Assembly: GCA_029204225.1 (NCBI GenBank)
Contig: CM055108.1
Span: 8,368,601 to 8,432,600, forward strand
Length of the DNA: 64,000 nucleotides
Direction: 5' to 3'
From: Diphasiastrum complanatum
Taxonomy: Eukaryota; Streptophyta; Lycopodiopsida; Lycopodiales; Lycopodiaceae
The notes below the pieces were generated by a model. It was given only the letters and a program-made list of their open reading frames with translations, made no database searches and had not been told where the DNA came from. Positions 24,507 to 34,813 of this stretch are shown here, piece by piece (position 1 is the first letter of the stretch; every line of letters begins with the position of its first letter). A program made the translations under genes and the position numbers.

Positions 24507-25290
24507 AAAAAGAAAATATGTACAAGCAACAGTGGGAGCATCATCCATAGGAGGACGTGGCCGTAAAATGCTATAAACTAGCTACGAATGAAAGTAGAAC
24601 AAAGCAGAAGTGAAATAACCCCACAACCCGGGCCAGGTATAATAGAAGAACTACAGAAAAAGTACCACTGCCCACAACCCGGGCCGAGTGGAGAATAAGT
24701 ACATATCAGCGAAAGTAAGTGTGAAGTGTCTGCTGAGTGGAGTGTACACTGGGCCATGATCGAGGCAAGTGGCAACTACATCTAGGCTTTTTCCGCGGTG
24801 GCACAGGGATAGGAATCTCATCATCGAAGTCATCAGCATGTGCTCGAGTCTGAAAGAAGCCAGTGAGAAGCAGTTGCCAGAGAGAGGAAGTGTGTCTGGT
24901 AATAGCTTAGTCGAATGCAGGAAGGTGGGAGGGAGCTCCAAGTCTGCTACATATATTGACAGAATAAATAGCCTCGGATATATGAATGCATACCATGAGG
25001 AAGATCCCCAACTTCCTATTGACGCTTGGAGAAAAAGCGAGGGTTGCCATTTGAGTACCACCCACTGTTGACGATGACTACGACGTATCCTAATGGATGC
25101 TCTCCCTCTGGAGGTCCGAGTATCAGGTTTGTGGGGTACCATACAATGATGTTGATCACGATGTCGATCTCGTATAGGAATAGGAGTATCGTCATCTATC
25201 CTGAATGCGCTCGTGTTTTCCTTCTGGAGAAGAAAGCTGTAATCTGAGTCTGTGTATTAGGAATATTTGGCTGTGCAGGGACTCTCCGAA

Positions 25291-28178
25291 TTAGAGACAT
25301 CTCGTGTGTAACATAAGGGCCACACATCGGGGATCCTCATAGGCGATGAGAGAACTTAGAGTGGTAGGTGAATCTCTGAATAAGCAGTGATATCCACCTC
25401 GTATCTCATAATAAGCAGGACATTTGAAAGTGAAATGCTCCTCAGTCTCCACCTCTCCCAGTGAACATAATAGACATATCCTGTCCTCTCGTGGGGTACC
25501 CTGGAAACGTCCAGTCTCAATCTCAAGATGATGTGAAGATACTCTGGACTGTCCCAATGTAAATCTCCAACAATGTGATAACCCAAAGTCTAGGTACTGC
25601 GGCTGGACTGGGAAGCCCGATATCAAGCTCTAAGAAATGAGTCCGATAGAAGTCAGGTTTAACACCCAACTATCCCTGCCAGGTATGTCGAAGATAAGCC
25701 TGATAAATGTATCGCCTAATATACTCATGGGTACCTGCTGGAAGGTCGGAGATGGTGATACCGAGTGAACTCAAGAGACGAGTGGCCTGTGAATACCAAG
25801 ATGAGTCGACTATGAAGCTGCATCGAAGAGGTAACCGCCATAAAAGTATATCTGTCAGGAGGAGGCTCTCTGAATAAACACGATGAGTCTGAAGAGAGCA
25901 TCAACTAGCAACGGAGGAATTGCAAACTCTGTGGTGATGATATGATGTGGTACTGATGACTTAGCTCGTATCATCCGAGAGAGCATAGTGATTTGTTAAC
26001 GTGATATACTAGCCCAATCAGAGGAGGTGAGGCCAATAAACCAAGTCTCAGCTAAATAGAGTACTGTAGGAGTGAACATAATGTGAAAAAGGCGACACTT
26101 ACTAGGAGCATCATGAATATATCTCCTGAAGCAAAATCTCTCTAGCTGGACCAAGGACGCATGGCCCTTCCCCAGGCGGACCAAAGCTGCATCATACTAA
26201 AAATAGGACCACTGAAGAGCACCCCCAAGTAGGTATGCGATGAAACCACCTCTAGAGGCTGATCCTCAAAGGTAAGCTCTTGTCTGAGCATGAAGGATCT
26301 AGAAGTGTTGAAGACCATAACTTTGGTCTTCGAGATGTTCACCTGTAATCCCCATCGAGCACAAAATGTATGTAGACTGTCCAAGTGTCTCTGTAGTCCC
26401 TCCCTGGTTGGTGATAATAGAGCTACATCATCTGTATATAAAAGTATGGCGATCAAGATATCACCAAGCCGACAGCCCTGACCATCATCTCGACTAATAA
26501 CCTCCTCATGCTCATCAATATATAATCCAAATAAAGTAGGTGATAAGGAACAACCCTCCTTCACCCCAATAGTGCTGAGTTAAAGGCTTTCCTGAAATCA
26601 ACAAAGCAACAATAAACTCTCTCCCGTCTCTGCTTGGCCTACTCAATGATGGAACGAAGCGTAAGGACGTGATCAGTGGTAGAATAATGAGCTCTAAAAC
26701 CTGCCTGACCCATAGCATGAAGCCTCCTAGACTCTGCCTCTGTACTCACTGCCGACTGAAGGATGGACCCATAGAGTTTTGCAATTACATGTCCAATCAT
26801 GATGGTGCGATAGTTATCAGGTTTCATGGGATCACCACTCTTATGGATAGGGTGGATAATTGGTGCACCAGGAGGAAGGGAGACCAGTGGTAACAGCGTG
26901 GTTAAGAAGATCGACAAAACATGTCAGGAGCATGGCTAAGAAGTTCAGATTCTAGATCTTCGACATCTCGTGTATGGTGTGTGGAGGAGCTATAGAGGAT
27001 GTTAATGAGACGTCTACCTTCATTAGATTCATAAGTGCATTTTTTATGGCAAAGAACACGATCACATACAGAGTAAGTGAGGTGAGTGACATTGTGTGTA
27101 GATGATTTGTTGGTGGTAATATTGACATTCATCATCGTACCAAGGTTGTTTAGCTGGAAGAGAGGAGGGTCTGGGATTAGATCTATGGGATGGAAAAGAT
27201 ATAGAGGCAGCTACATGTAAAGCAGTGGTGAGGAAAGCAGCTTGGGATTCAAGAGGTAAACTATGGGGAAAATCATGGAGTAGGGTCATAAGAGATTCTT
27301 GGTACAAGGGAATGTAAGTTTTGCCAAACTTGTATTTTGGTGCCTGATTAGAGGGAGAGGGAGACGGATGTGGGGTAGATGGTATGATGTGTCCAAGGTG
27401 GAACGAGAGGCCTGAGTGATCAGAAAGAGCAGTGGTGGAAATACGAAATCTGAAATAAATGGAATGAAAGAGAGTGATCACATGAGATAGTCCACCACAC
27501 TATGTCTGCCACTATGAGGATGGCAAGTGAATCCAATAGAGTCAGGCCAACAGACTAGGCCATAAAAATGGCTAGATCATGTGCCCCTCCAAACTGAAGA
27601 AGATACTCACCAAAAGTAGTGACCGGTCCAAGAACATCAACAGAAGTCCTACTAATACCCATATCCGCTATACGCGAAACTGATCCTAAGAATCATGAAA
27701 CTCTGTCTGACGTGTGGCAGTTCTGGCATTGAAATCACCAGCTAGGAGTATATGACCACGCGCTGAGTATTTGATAATGTCCGGTGATAGATCAGTGTAT
27801 GGAGAATCAACATCTGCGAAAGAGGATGTCATAGGTGGAAAGTAACATACTGCAATGAAGATATCTCTGTCCAGGCCTATATCATATCCGGTAAGGCGAA
27901 TCCAAAGATAGCGTGCATGTATATCATGACCCATGAGCTCAATGATAGACTGTAGTCTCTCGGTACAAACATGCCACACCACCTGAACCTCTATCGCTCG
28001 CGGAAACTGTTCGATATGTACAATACCACCGAAAACCTGGAAAATCTGGTAAGCCTCTCTCACTGCTCTCATGCGTCTTAGTGATTAGTAGTATATCACC
28101 ATGTGCTATAAAATCAGCTAAGTCTCCAGCTGCTACTGCTGCATGAATCCCATTACAATTCCATATTCCGATCCGCAA
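25291..28178 (-). pseudogene. LINE L1 ORF2: endonuclease, reverse transcriptase, C-terminal zinc motif
   Basis: The AP-type endonuclease starts MRIGIWNCNGIHAAVAAGDL and shows GDFNART (about 27730) and SDHSGLSF (about 27410). The linker has QPWYDDEC. Reverse transcriptase shows KSGDPMKPDNYRT, QAGFRAHYSTTDHVL, CFVDFRKAFN, EGCSLSPTLFGLYID and the catalytic YTDD in LLYTDDVALLS (about 26435), then SKTKVMVFNTSR. The C-terminus has CLLCSLGEVETEEHFTFKCP, a Cys-Cys-His-Cys motif (about 25450). Frameshifts separate the blocks. An internal deletion of several tens of residues joins RKAFN to the EGCSLSP block at about 26580. Not functional as read. Confidence 0.9.
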
Positions 28179-28229
28179 CCTGTGTGAGTGGGCCCTCCGG
28201 GCCCACCCGAGCCCGAGGACCCCAAATTC

Positions 28230-29277
28230 CTAGGCACTAGATGTAGTTGGTCCACGATCCAAGTATCGAACTTGACCGTCACGATAGATGGCAATTCTAC
28301 CAGATGCCTTGGCATTTTGGAAAGCTTTCTTGCGTTCCTCCACTTGTATATAGGTGAGATCATCATCTAGGAGAATGTTTGTACCCTTTAGTTTCGGTTT
28401 GAGCCGCAATACATTTCTTCTCTCCTCTTTTGATTTGAACCGCATGATAAGGGTGAAATTATCTTTTTTGGTATGCCAAGCATTATCCATTCCATCGGCG
28501 TTAAACTCAATGTGGTTTCAAAAAATGATGTTCCTTCTTTCATTGCGTCTTCAACGTCAGGAACACCTCGAACACGAACATTAAGAGCTTTTAAATCTCT
28601 AAGTTTCTCTTCGAAAATGGTGGCAGAAATAAAAGTAGACATTTGGGTAGCAGTACCTTCATCTTTCTTGAATAATGAAGCCCAAGTCGACGTGGCTGCT
28701 TTATGTTCAACCAGATTTTGCTCTAGATCCTGAATCTTGCTTGTCATTGGAGTCGGCAGTCCTTCTAGTATACGGATCTTCTCTTTGAGAATTTCGTTGT
28801 CTTTGGTTAGAGCGATCACGGCCACTTTGAGGTTCTGCACTTCCGTGAGCATCCACTGTTGTCTTCAAATAGCCTTCATAGGCTTTCGTCGGAGTGTACA
28901 GGTCTTCTGCCAAGATTGGAGCGGTGGCCTTAACATTGTTATCAGTAGTGCAGATCAGAGACGGGGAGGAAGTAGAAGAAGAAGAAGAGGGAAAGGAAGA
29001 GGAAGGGGGTAGTGGGAGCAACGAAGGGGGGGGGAGGGCACACTGTTGCGCAGCAGTAGTGTTAGGCAACTGCTGTTGTGCAGCAAATAAAGTCTGCTGC
29101 ACAGCAGCAGCAGCAGTAGGGTGCTGCTGCACAACAGCAGTAGTGGGCTGCTGCTGCGCAGCAGGCTGATGCTGATGCTGCTGTGTAGCAGCTGAAGGAG
29201 GGAGGGGAGGAAGGAGGGGGGGGGGGGGGGGTGATGGAATCGGGTGAGGGGGAGCCAGGGCTCCCTCTGGTTTGCAT
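28230..29277 (-). pseudogene. LINE L1 ORF1: coiled-coil RNA-binding protein
   Basis: A Gln/Ala/Pro-rich start is frame-shifted at a run of 16 C residues (29231-29216 on this strand). A heptad-like coiled coil follows (EVQNLKVAVIALTKDNEILK, about 28840-28780), then an RRM-like block (DLKALNVRVRGVPDVEDAM), then after a further frameshift IMRFKSKEERRNVLRLKPKL and DDDLTYIQVEERKKAF, ending VRYLDRG. The layout coiled coil, RRM-like, C-terminal basic domain resembles the ORF1 proteins of animal L1 elements (Transposase_22 type). Many plant L1-like ORF1 proteins instead carry a CCHC knuckle, and none is visible here. LINE L3 has a related copy at 31468-32021. Confidence 0.75.
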
Positions 29278-29342
29278 GGTGTGGCGGTTGGGGAGATGGC
29301 AAGGTTGGTGGGATGGAGCGCTGGGGCTAGAGCGCTACACCA

Positions 29343-30240
29343 TCTGAGAGAGAAGAAAGAAAGAAGAAAGCTTTATTAATGTCTTTTCCATGCCAAAAGG
29401 CATATAAGACAAAAGTAGTACATGTCAAGTATGTGGTAACTAGGAGAGCGTCTAAAGCATCTCCAATGCTGTAATAAAGAAAAAACATCTGGTACAGGCT
29501 AAGATAAATACATAAATGAAAAAGCCTGTGCATGAAAATCATATGTATCCATGTCAAGAAGTCAAGGCTGTGCTGATGCTGTAGAAGGATGTAATGCGAG
29601 CTGTAACATTAGTAAGCGCTGGAACATGCTAGCGTCGTCGATGAGTATGAGCATATGTAGTGCGTCTCTGTCTAGGAGGCTTGGTGGGACGTGTAACTCT
29701 CATGGTCGCCTGAGGCTGGGTGGTACGTCGTCTCTGTGGCCTGGGTCTGGGAATGTCGTCGCAATCGCTGTCAGTCATGTCCGCATCAGAATGTGATCTC
29801 CTGCGTGAGAAGAAGGATGTAATCTGGGACTGGGTGACTGGGTAAGTATGCTGAACTGCCTGACATAGGTGCTGTCGTAAGAGGGACATCTCACGTAGCA
29901 TAAGTGCCACACAACGGGGGTCCTCGTATGAGATAAGGGACCGCAGTGTAACATGTGTTTGACGAAAAAGGCAATGATATCGCCCTATGAATGTGTTTGA
30001 CGAAAAAGGCAATGATATCGCCCTATGATCTCATAGTAAACTGGACATGTGAAAAGGAAGTGCTCCTCTGACTCGACCATAGCTAATGAGCACAACTGGC
30101 AAATCCGCTCCTCTCGCGGGGTGCACTGGAAGCGTCCAGTTTCAATAGCCAACTGATGTGAAGATACTCGAAACTGGCCCAACAGAAACCGAAGCCCGTG
30201 AGACAGTCCTGAGGTGAGGTAGTGTGGCAAAACTGGAAGT
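29343..30240 (-). mobile_element. LINE L2: 5'-truncated copy
   Basis: It contains the end of ORF2 (IETGRFQCTPREERICQLCS then EEHFLFTCPVYYEI, about 30140-30020), the 3' UTR, the 3' hairpin ATGCC-TTTT-GGCAT (about 29404-29391) and a TTTC/CT tail (29375-29343). It is cut at 30240, where the GA tract of L3 begins. A 38-bp tandem duplication at about 29951-30026 interrupts the coding sequence. Confidence 0.88.
29951..30026. repeat. 38-bp tandem duplication in LINE L2
   Basis: Two adjacent copies of a unit that begins TGTGTTTGACGAAAAAGGC and ends ATCGCCCTATGA. The duplicated bases encode the CLFRQTH region of ORF2. A single unit is what the homologous LINE sequence would predict, so this is a local duplication in this copy. 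Confidence 0.85.

Positions 30241-30242
<2 letters not shown>

Positions 30243-30317
<75 letters not shown>
30243..30317. repeat. (GA)n tract, the 3' tail of LINE L3
   Basis: About 75 bp of pure GA at the junction of LINE L3 tail and LINE L2 5' truncation point. Confidence 0.95.
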
Positions 30318-30321
<4 letters not shown>

Positions 30322-32021
30322 TTAATGTCTTTTCCATGCCAAAAGGCATAATAGAAAAAAGGTACATATCAAGTGTGTGGTGCAAATAGGAGCATGTAAA
30401 ATGTCTCTGATAACGATAAGAAAACATATATGAGATGTAACTACTTAAACAACTAATCAATAGCTACCAGTATCTGCTAACTGCTAGTAACTGCAAATGA
30501 CAAAATGTAACTATGATGATGGTGATTGTGTGCATGATGTGCCCATCATAGAATCATCAATCGAATCAAATCAAATCAAATCCTGCTAAAGAATGATGTA
30601 ATGGAGACTGCAGCTGGGGGTAATGTGTGCTGATGACATAGTCTAGGAGGTCATCTGTGAAGTGTGCGTCTCCTCATATCAATGATCCCTCGAGAAATCT
30701 GAAGGGCGTAAGTGGTCTCACATCTCTGTGCTGGGAGTCGTCATCAGAATCACTATCCTCTAAGTCTAGGTCAAGTCGTGACCTCCTGTGGGAGAAGAAG
30801 GATGTGATATGGAGTTGTGTGTCACAGTGACTAGACTGAATTGGCTGACATAAATCCTATCGCAAAAGTAGCATCTCCCCAATCATGAGTGCAACAACAC
30901 GTGGGTCCTCATATGCTATAATCGACCGTAGAGTGACTGGTGCATCTTGAAAAAGACAGTAATATCTCCCTCTGATCTCATAGTAAGCTGGAGATCGAAA
31001 TAAAAAGTGTTCCTCAAACTCTATCTCAGATAGTAAGCAGATCGGGCAAATATGCTCCTCTCGTGGGTGTCTTGAAAACGCCTAGTCTCAATCATAAGCT
31101 AATGTGAAGAGACCCTGAACTAATCCAATAGGAACCTCAAACCATGTGATAATCCTGAGTCCAAATAACGTGGTAGAACAGGGAACCCAACTGTATCCAA
31201 CTCCAGGAAGTGAGTCCGATAATAGTCAGGTTTTTTACCACTAGGTGGCCCTGCCACGCTCGGCTCAAATATGCTCTGTACAAGAACCGTCTGATGTAGT
31301 CGTGGGTGCCCAGTGGAAGGTCCATGATAGAAATGCCCAATGTGTCAAGTAAACGAGAGGCCTGAGAAAACCATGATAGATGATGGAGGACGAATGTATG
31401 CCATTGCAGTTCCAAACCCCAATATGTAACTGTGTGGACGAGGCCCTTGGAAAAATTACCCGCCGTCCTAATGTTTTGGCTTCCTGGAAAGTTGATGTCT
31501 TTCGGCCACTTGTATATAGGTAAGATCATTGTCCATGAAAATTTGTGTGTTCTTCAGTTTGGCTCTTTGCCGCAAATCATCTCTACGGCTGGTGGCTGAG
31601 GTAAAACGAATGATCAAAGTGGTATTATCTTTTTTCGTGCGCCATGCTGTATCCATCCCTTCACTGTTACGGTTGAGTGTGGTGTCAAGAAAGCATTTTG
31701 CTTCCTCAATAGCATTTTGGGTGTCTGCAATGCCGTGTACTCTAATGTTGAGAGCTTTGCTGTCCCATAATCTTTCATTTGTGAGAGTAACTGAGATAAC
31801 CGAGGAAATGGGTGCGGTAGGTTTACTACCTTGCTTAAGTACTGCTGTCCAAGACAAAGCCCGCTCTTTTTGTTGCTCGATCTTAGCTTCCAATTCCTTG
31901 ATTTTGACGGATTCCGGTATGGCAAGAATCGATTGTGCCCGGAGTTCTTGTCTCAGCTTGTCTACCTCAGTTTGCAATTTCATATTGGCTTCTTGGAGAT
32001 GGGACAAAAGGCATGCCAAAA
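30243..32021 (-). mobile_element. LINE L3: internally deleted copy
   Basis: On the minus strand it has most of ORF1 (31970-31468: ANMKLQTEVDKLRQELRAQS, then LNIRVHGIADTQNAIEEAKC and DNDLTYIQVAER). It then has the first residues of ORF2 (GLELQWH, in shifted frame, about 31420) joined directly to the far C-terminal part of ORF2 (GTHDYIRRFLYRAYLSRAWQ, about 31300), the Cys-His motif near 31040, the 3' hairpin (ATGCC-TTTT-GGCAT, about 30350-30337) and the CT tail. The deletion removes endonuclease and reverse transcriptase. Its 5' end meets LINE L4 at 32022. Confidence 0.85.
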
Positions 32022-32231
32022 GAGATTTATTAATGTCTTTTCCATGAGAAAAGGCATATAAGATAAACAACTACATATCAATTGGGTGGAACAAGTGGGA
32101 GCGTCTGAAAAACGTTTCTGAATTTGTAAAAGAGAATGCATTTAATGTAAATCTAAGTACAAATATTAATGATAAGGAAACAACATAGGTGTGAATCATG
32201 ATATAGCTATGTATGATGGCATAAAGCCTCA
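32022..32231 (-). mobile_element. LINE L4: short 3'-end copy
   Basis: About 210 bp: 3' UTR, degenerate hairpin (ATGCC-TTTT-CTCAT, pairing partly lost) and ACATTAATAAA with a very short CT tail. It is 5'-truncated, ends against L5 and stands in the same orientation as the others. Confidence 0.75.
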
Positions 32232-32335
32232 GAGAGAGCTTTATTAATGTCTTTGGGATACCTGAAGGTACATAAGACTAATGAGTGACATCTCAAGTAT
32301 GTTGCTTACCAACAGATGTCAATGATGTCATAGGA
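32232..32335 (-). mobile_element. LINE L5: shortest 3'-end copy
   Basis: About 100 bp with hairpin GTACCT-TC-AGGTAT in a GTCTT/AAGAC outer stem, ACATTAATAAAGC and a CTCTCTC tail. It lies only about 160 bp from the host exon at 32496-32617. The upper edge is approximate. Confidence 0.7.
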
Positions 32336-32495
32336 CATACTTGGGGGTGGGTAGGGTTTGCAATATATCGAGTCCTGTCTTTCTTTTATAAGCTATAATT
32401 CTCCCAAAAAAAAACAATAAGGAAGCCCTTATCATACAGTTAGCTAAGAAGTACCATATGCTCACAATTTTTAAAGAAAGGTATGGAGATCTAAC

Positions 32496-32617
32496 TGTTC
32501 TCATTAGTGTCCGCTCGATTCTTTTTGAAATAACTCTAGAAAAGTCTTCAGCTTCTACGTTCCCACCTCCAAGAAGCAGGCCCGTTCTTAGCAAGTCATT
32601 CCAGCTCTCCTCTTCAA
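32496..32617 (-). CDS. Host gene 2, penultimate exon
   Basis: Acceptor GCTTCTTCTAAACAG is followed by two bases completing a split codon and 40 codons, starting EEESWNDLLRTGLLLGGGNV and ending SKRIERTLMRT, before donor ACA/GTTAGA. Phase in is 1, matching the donor at 51611. Phase out is 0, matching the acceptor at 22835. Codons are clean and composition is unlike the LINEs next to it. The frame continues into the intron for some residues, which is why a longer open frame is seen here. The donor departs from consensus at position 3 (GTTAGA). Confidence 0.72.
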
Positions 32618-33700
32618 CTGTTTAGAAGAAGCGAAAACAAATGTTGCATTAGAACATGAAGTCAAATTGCACTTAAAGTGGAAGCCTTCAAAACAAAAAT
32701 CTCTAATTAATGCACAACAGTAATGTGATAGGTAAAACTTTTATGGAATGCTTGACCAAGTACTCAAAATCATAGTGTTTATCAAGAAATTGTTTGCAAG
32801 AACACAGTCTAGTTAATTTTAGGCCTCGAAAACAAAACCTGCTACGTAGAGAAAAACAAGTCTAAAAGTAGTGAGCATACAAGGAAAAGTAAAAGAGAGT
32901 ATAAGTCAACAGGAGGACATGTGATTTCTGAGCACACGCATGCATTTTCTATGCGCTAATGTATGCATGATCAAGCACACATGCAATTCATTGAGGTACG
33001 CCTTACTCCAATAATCATAAATTTTCAAAGTCTGGAAATTGGATCCTACTATAAATGTATATCATTTGCAATGATAAGTGTACCATATTAGAGTAGGCTA
33101 GGCATGTTACTAAGGCAGCATACCCAGCCTACATTTGGTTTGCAAGACACTTTAGTACAATAGATGGCCAACTCAAAAAAATTGAAACAACAAAAACATA
33201 GGTGCAAAGGCACAACTCAATAATGGCCACAAAACCTCAATTATCAGCCAAATAAATTTAGAACGACAACAGGCTTATACTAAATCAAGTATAGTGTTAG
33301 ATCCATGCCAAGAACTTCCCTAAATTTGATATCTAAGTTGTACCGGAAGCTACTTTCTAAAAAATCATATATCTTATATTGTTATGGAGCCTGAATTATG
33401 GATAGTAGCAACTATTGACCAAAATTCAAATGATAGGGGCCAAATCTCAAATAGTTAACTAGTAAATTTCCTAAATAGTGTCATTTTAAAAATGAGGGTC
33501 CAAAGCTCGAACCATACAATCTGATGTCAATACAGTGGTAGAGGACCTCAAGCTCAAGAAATAGTTGATGCAGACCATGATGCCATATTGCATCACATTG
33601 TGCCAAAATGTTATTGAAGACCAAGATCCTCATATAGCATAATGTTGTCAAATTGTGAATGTTATACGTGTAGTACCTCCAAAAAACAAATGCCTCGCAA
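32618..33700 (-). other. Intron of host gene 2, nothing recognisable
   Basis: AT-rich sequence between the penultimate exon and the G2 LTR. No domain, repeat or exon-like block was seen. Confidence 0.5.
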
Positions 33701-33962
33701 GTTATGGACTCGGCTCATTACATTCGTTGCGTCCTTTATGCGTACACCGGCCTTGGGGCCCATTTTATTAGTCTAGTTTATATTTTGGTTATGTATTGAT
33801 GAGGGGGGCCATCTGGCGGGTCACAGACCCTATCTGGAGGGCGCACTATTATCTCTCTTAGAGATTGGTTTTGTCAGTCTTATCCAGTGAGGGTTCCCTT
33901 TTAGGGGTTCTCTATGAGTGTAAGTAGGAGACATTGTCATTCATTATTCATATTCGAATATT

Positions 33963-34018
<56 letters not shown>

Positions 34019-34081
34019 GTCTCTTTAAGCATTCTCTTTCCTGCTTTCTAGACATTGATCTGTCGTAAATCAATTCATAAC
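33701..34081 (+). mobile_element. 5' LTR of gypsy element G2
   Basis: It starts GTTATG and ends CATAAC, perfect inverted 6-mers instead of the usual TG/CA, and is followed at once by a primer site. It contains a (TC)n tract (33965-34016) and shares long blocks with the 3' LTR at 37692-38066, for example AGTAGGAGACATTGTCATTC and TCTTTAAGCATTCTCTTTCC. Confidence 0.88.
33965..34016. repeat. (TC)n microsatellite in G2 LTR
   Basis: About 52 bp of TC. The 3' LTR has only about 12 bp at the same place, so the tract has expanded or contracted since insertion. Confidence 0.95.
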
Positions 34082-34082
34082 T

Positions 34083-34094
34083 TGGTATTAGAGC
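34083..34094 (+). promoter_or_regulatory. G2 primer-binding site
   Basis: TGGTATTAGAGC, one base from the Met-tRNA complement, two bases after the LTR. Confidence 0.85.
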
Positions 34095-34813
34095 ACTTTT
34101 CTTGGCAAAAGGCTGGCGCATATTTTTTCAGATCTGATTTTCTCCAGGAGGGTGTCCATCTGCAGCTTACATCTTCAGCCTACGGATCTACTTTTCTGCA
34201 GGTTTTTGTCATCGTTTGGAGGAGGTTCAACGCCCCTTTCCAGCACCCATTTTAGTAGGTTTTCGTCGCTGTTTCGAGGAGTACCAGCGCCCATTTTCAG
34301 CCAGCCAGCGCCCATTTCTAGCAGGTCTTCATCGCCGTTTGGAGGAGGACCAGCGCCCATTTCTAGCACCCATTTTCAGCCAGCCAGCGCCCATTTTCAG
34401 CACCTATTTCCAGCCATATCTAGCGCCCATCTACATCTTCTGTTAGCGCCTATTTCTGGCCATATTTTTCAGCGTTTCTGCAGGCTTTTATTGGCGGAGT
34501 GGACACTTCTCTTCAGCTATCATTATCATGCCTTACTCACACATTCAGAGGTATTTTTCCCAGCATTGCTTTATTGCTATTTACAGCGTTAATTCTGTAA
34601 ATGTCATGTTGGTTTTTCCAGCTTTCTTTTTCCTCTCATATTCATGTCTTGAGTGAGTCATGTGTGTGTTCTTTTGGCTTATCTGTTGTGTCCTCTCCTT
34701 CAGTATGTCCATTTGTTCATACATTGCGTCTTTTTCTCCTCTTTTGGCTATCAATCCTTGTTGAGTTCCTAATTTTCAGATAGATTACTTTTTACCTTAT
34801 CATTACTTAGTTG
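34095..34813 (+). other. G2 leader with GCGCCCATTT repeats
   Basis: Between primer site and gag the leader holds six or more copies of a unit built from GCGCCCATTTC or GCGCCCATTTT, with AGCACC or AGCAGG linkers and CGTTTGGAGGAGG spacers (34210-34460). Reading frames through it are repetitive and not coding. The design resembles the Cop1 leader, although the elements belong to different superfamilies. Confidence 0.65.

Larger units (their letters stand above)
24368..29342 (-). mobile_element. LINE L1: near full-length non-LTR retrotransposon
   Basis: The minus-strand order is GC-rich 5' region with C homopolymer (29342-29200), ORF1 (29277-28230), ORF2 (28178-25291), 3' UTR, a 3' hairpin followed by ACGTTAATAAAGC (24500-24463), and a tail of TTTC units and (CT)n (24462-24368) instead of poly(A). 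At about 5 kb, it is probably close to full length apart from internal deletions. Its 5' end abuts the CT tail of LINE L2, so it stands head to tail in a stack of five copies. Confidence 0.88.

Noticed and set aside
28707-29302. Poly-Ser/Pro/Cys frames near 29 kb as separate genes
   Set aside because: They are alternative frames of the CAG/CTG-rich 5' part of LINE L1 ORF1.
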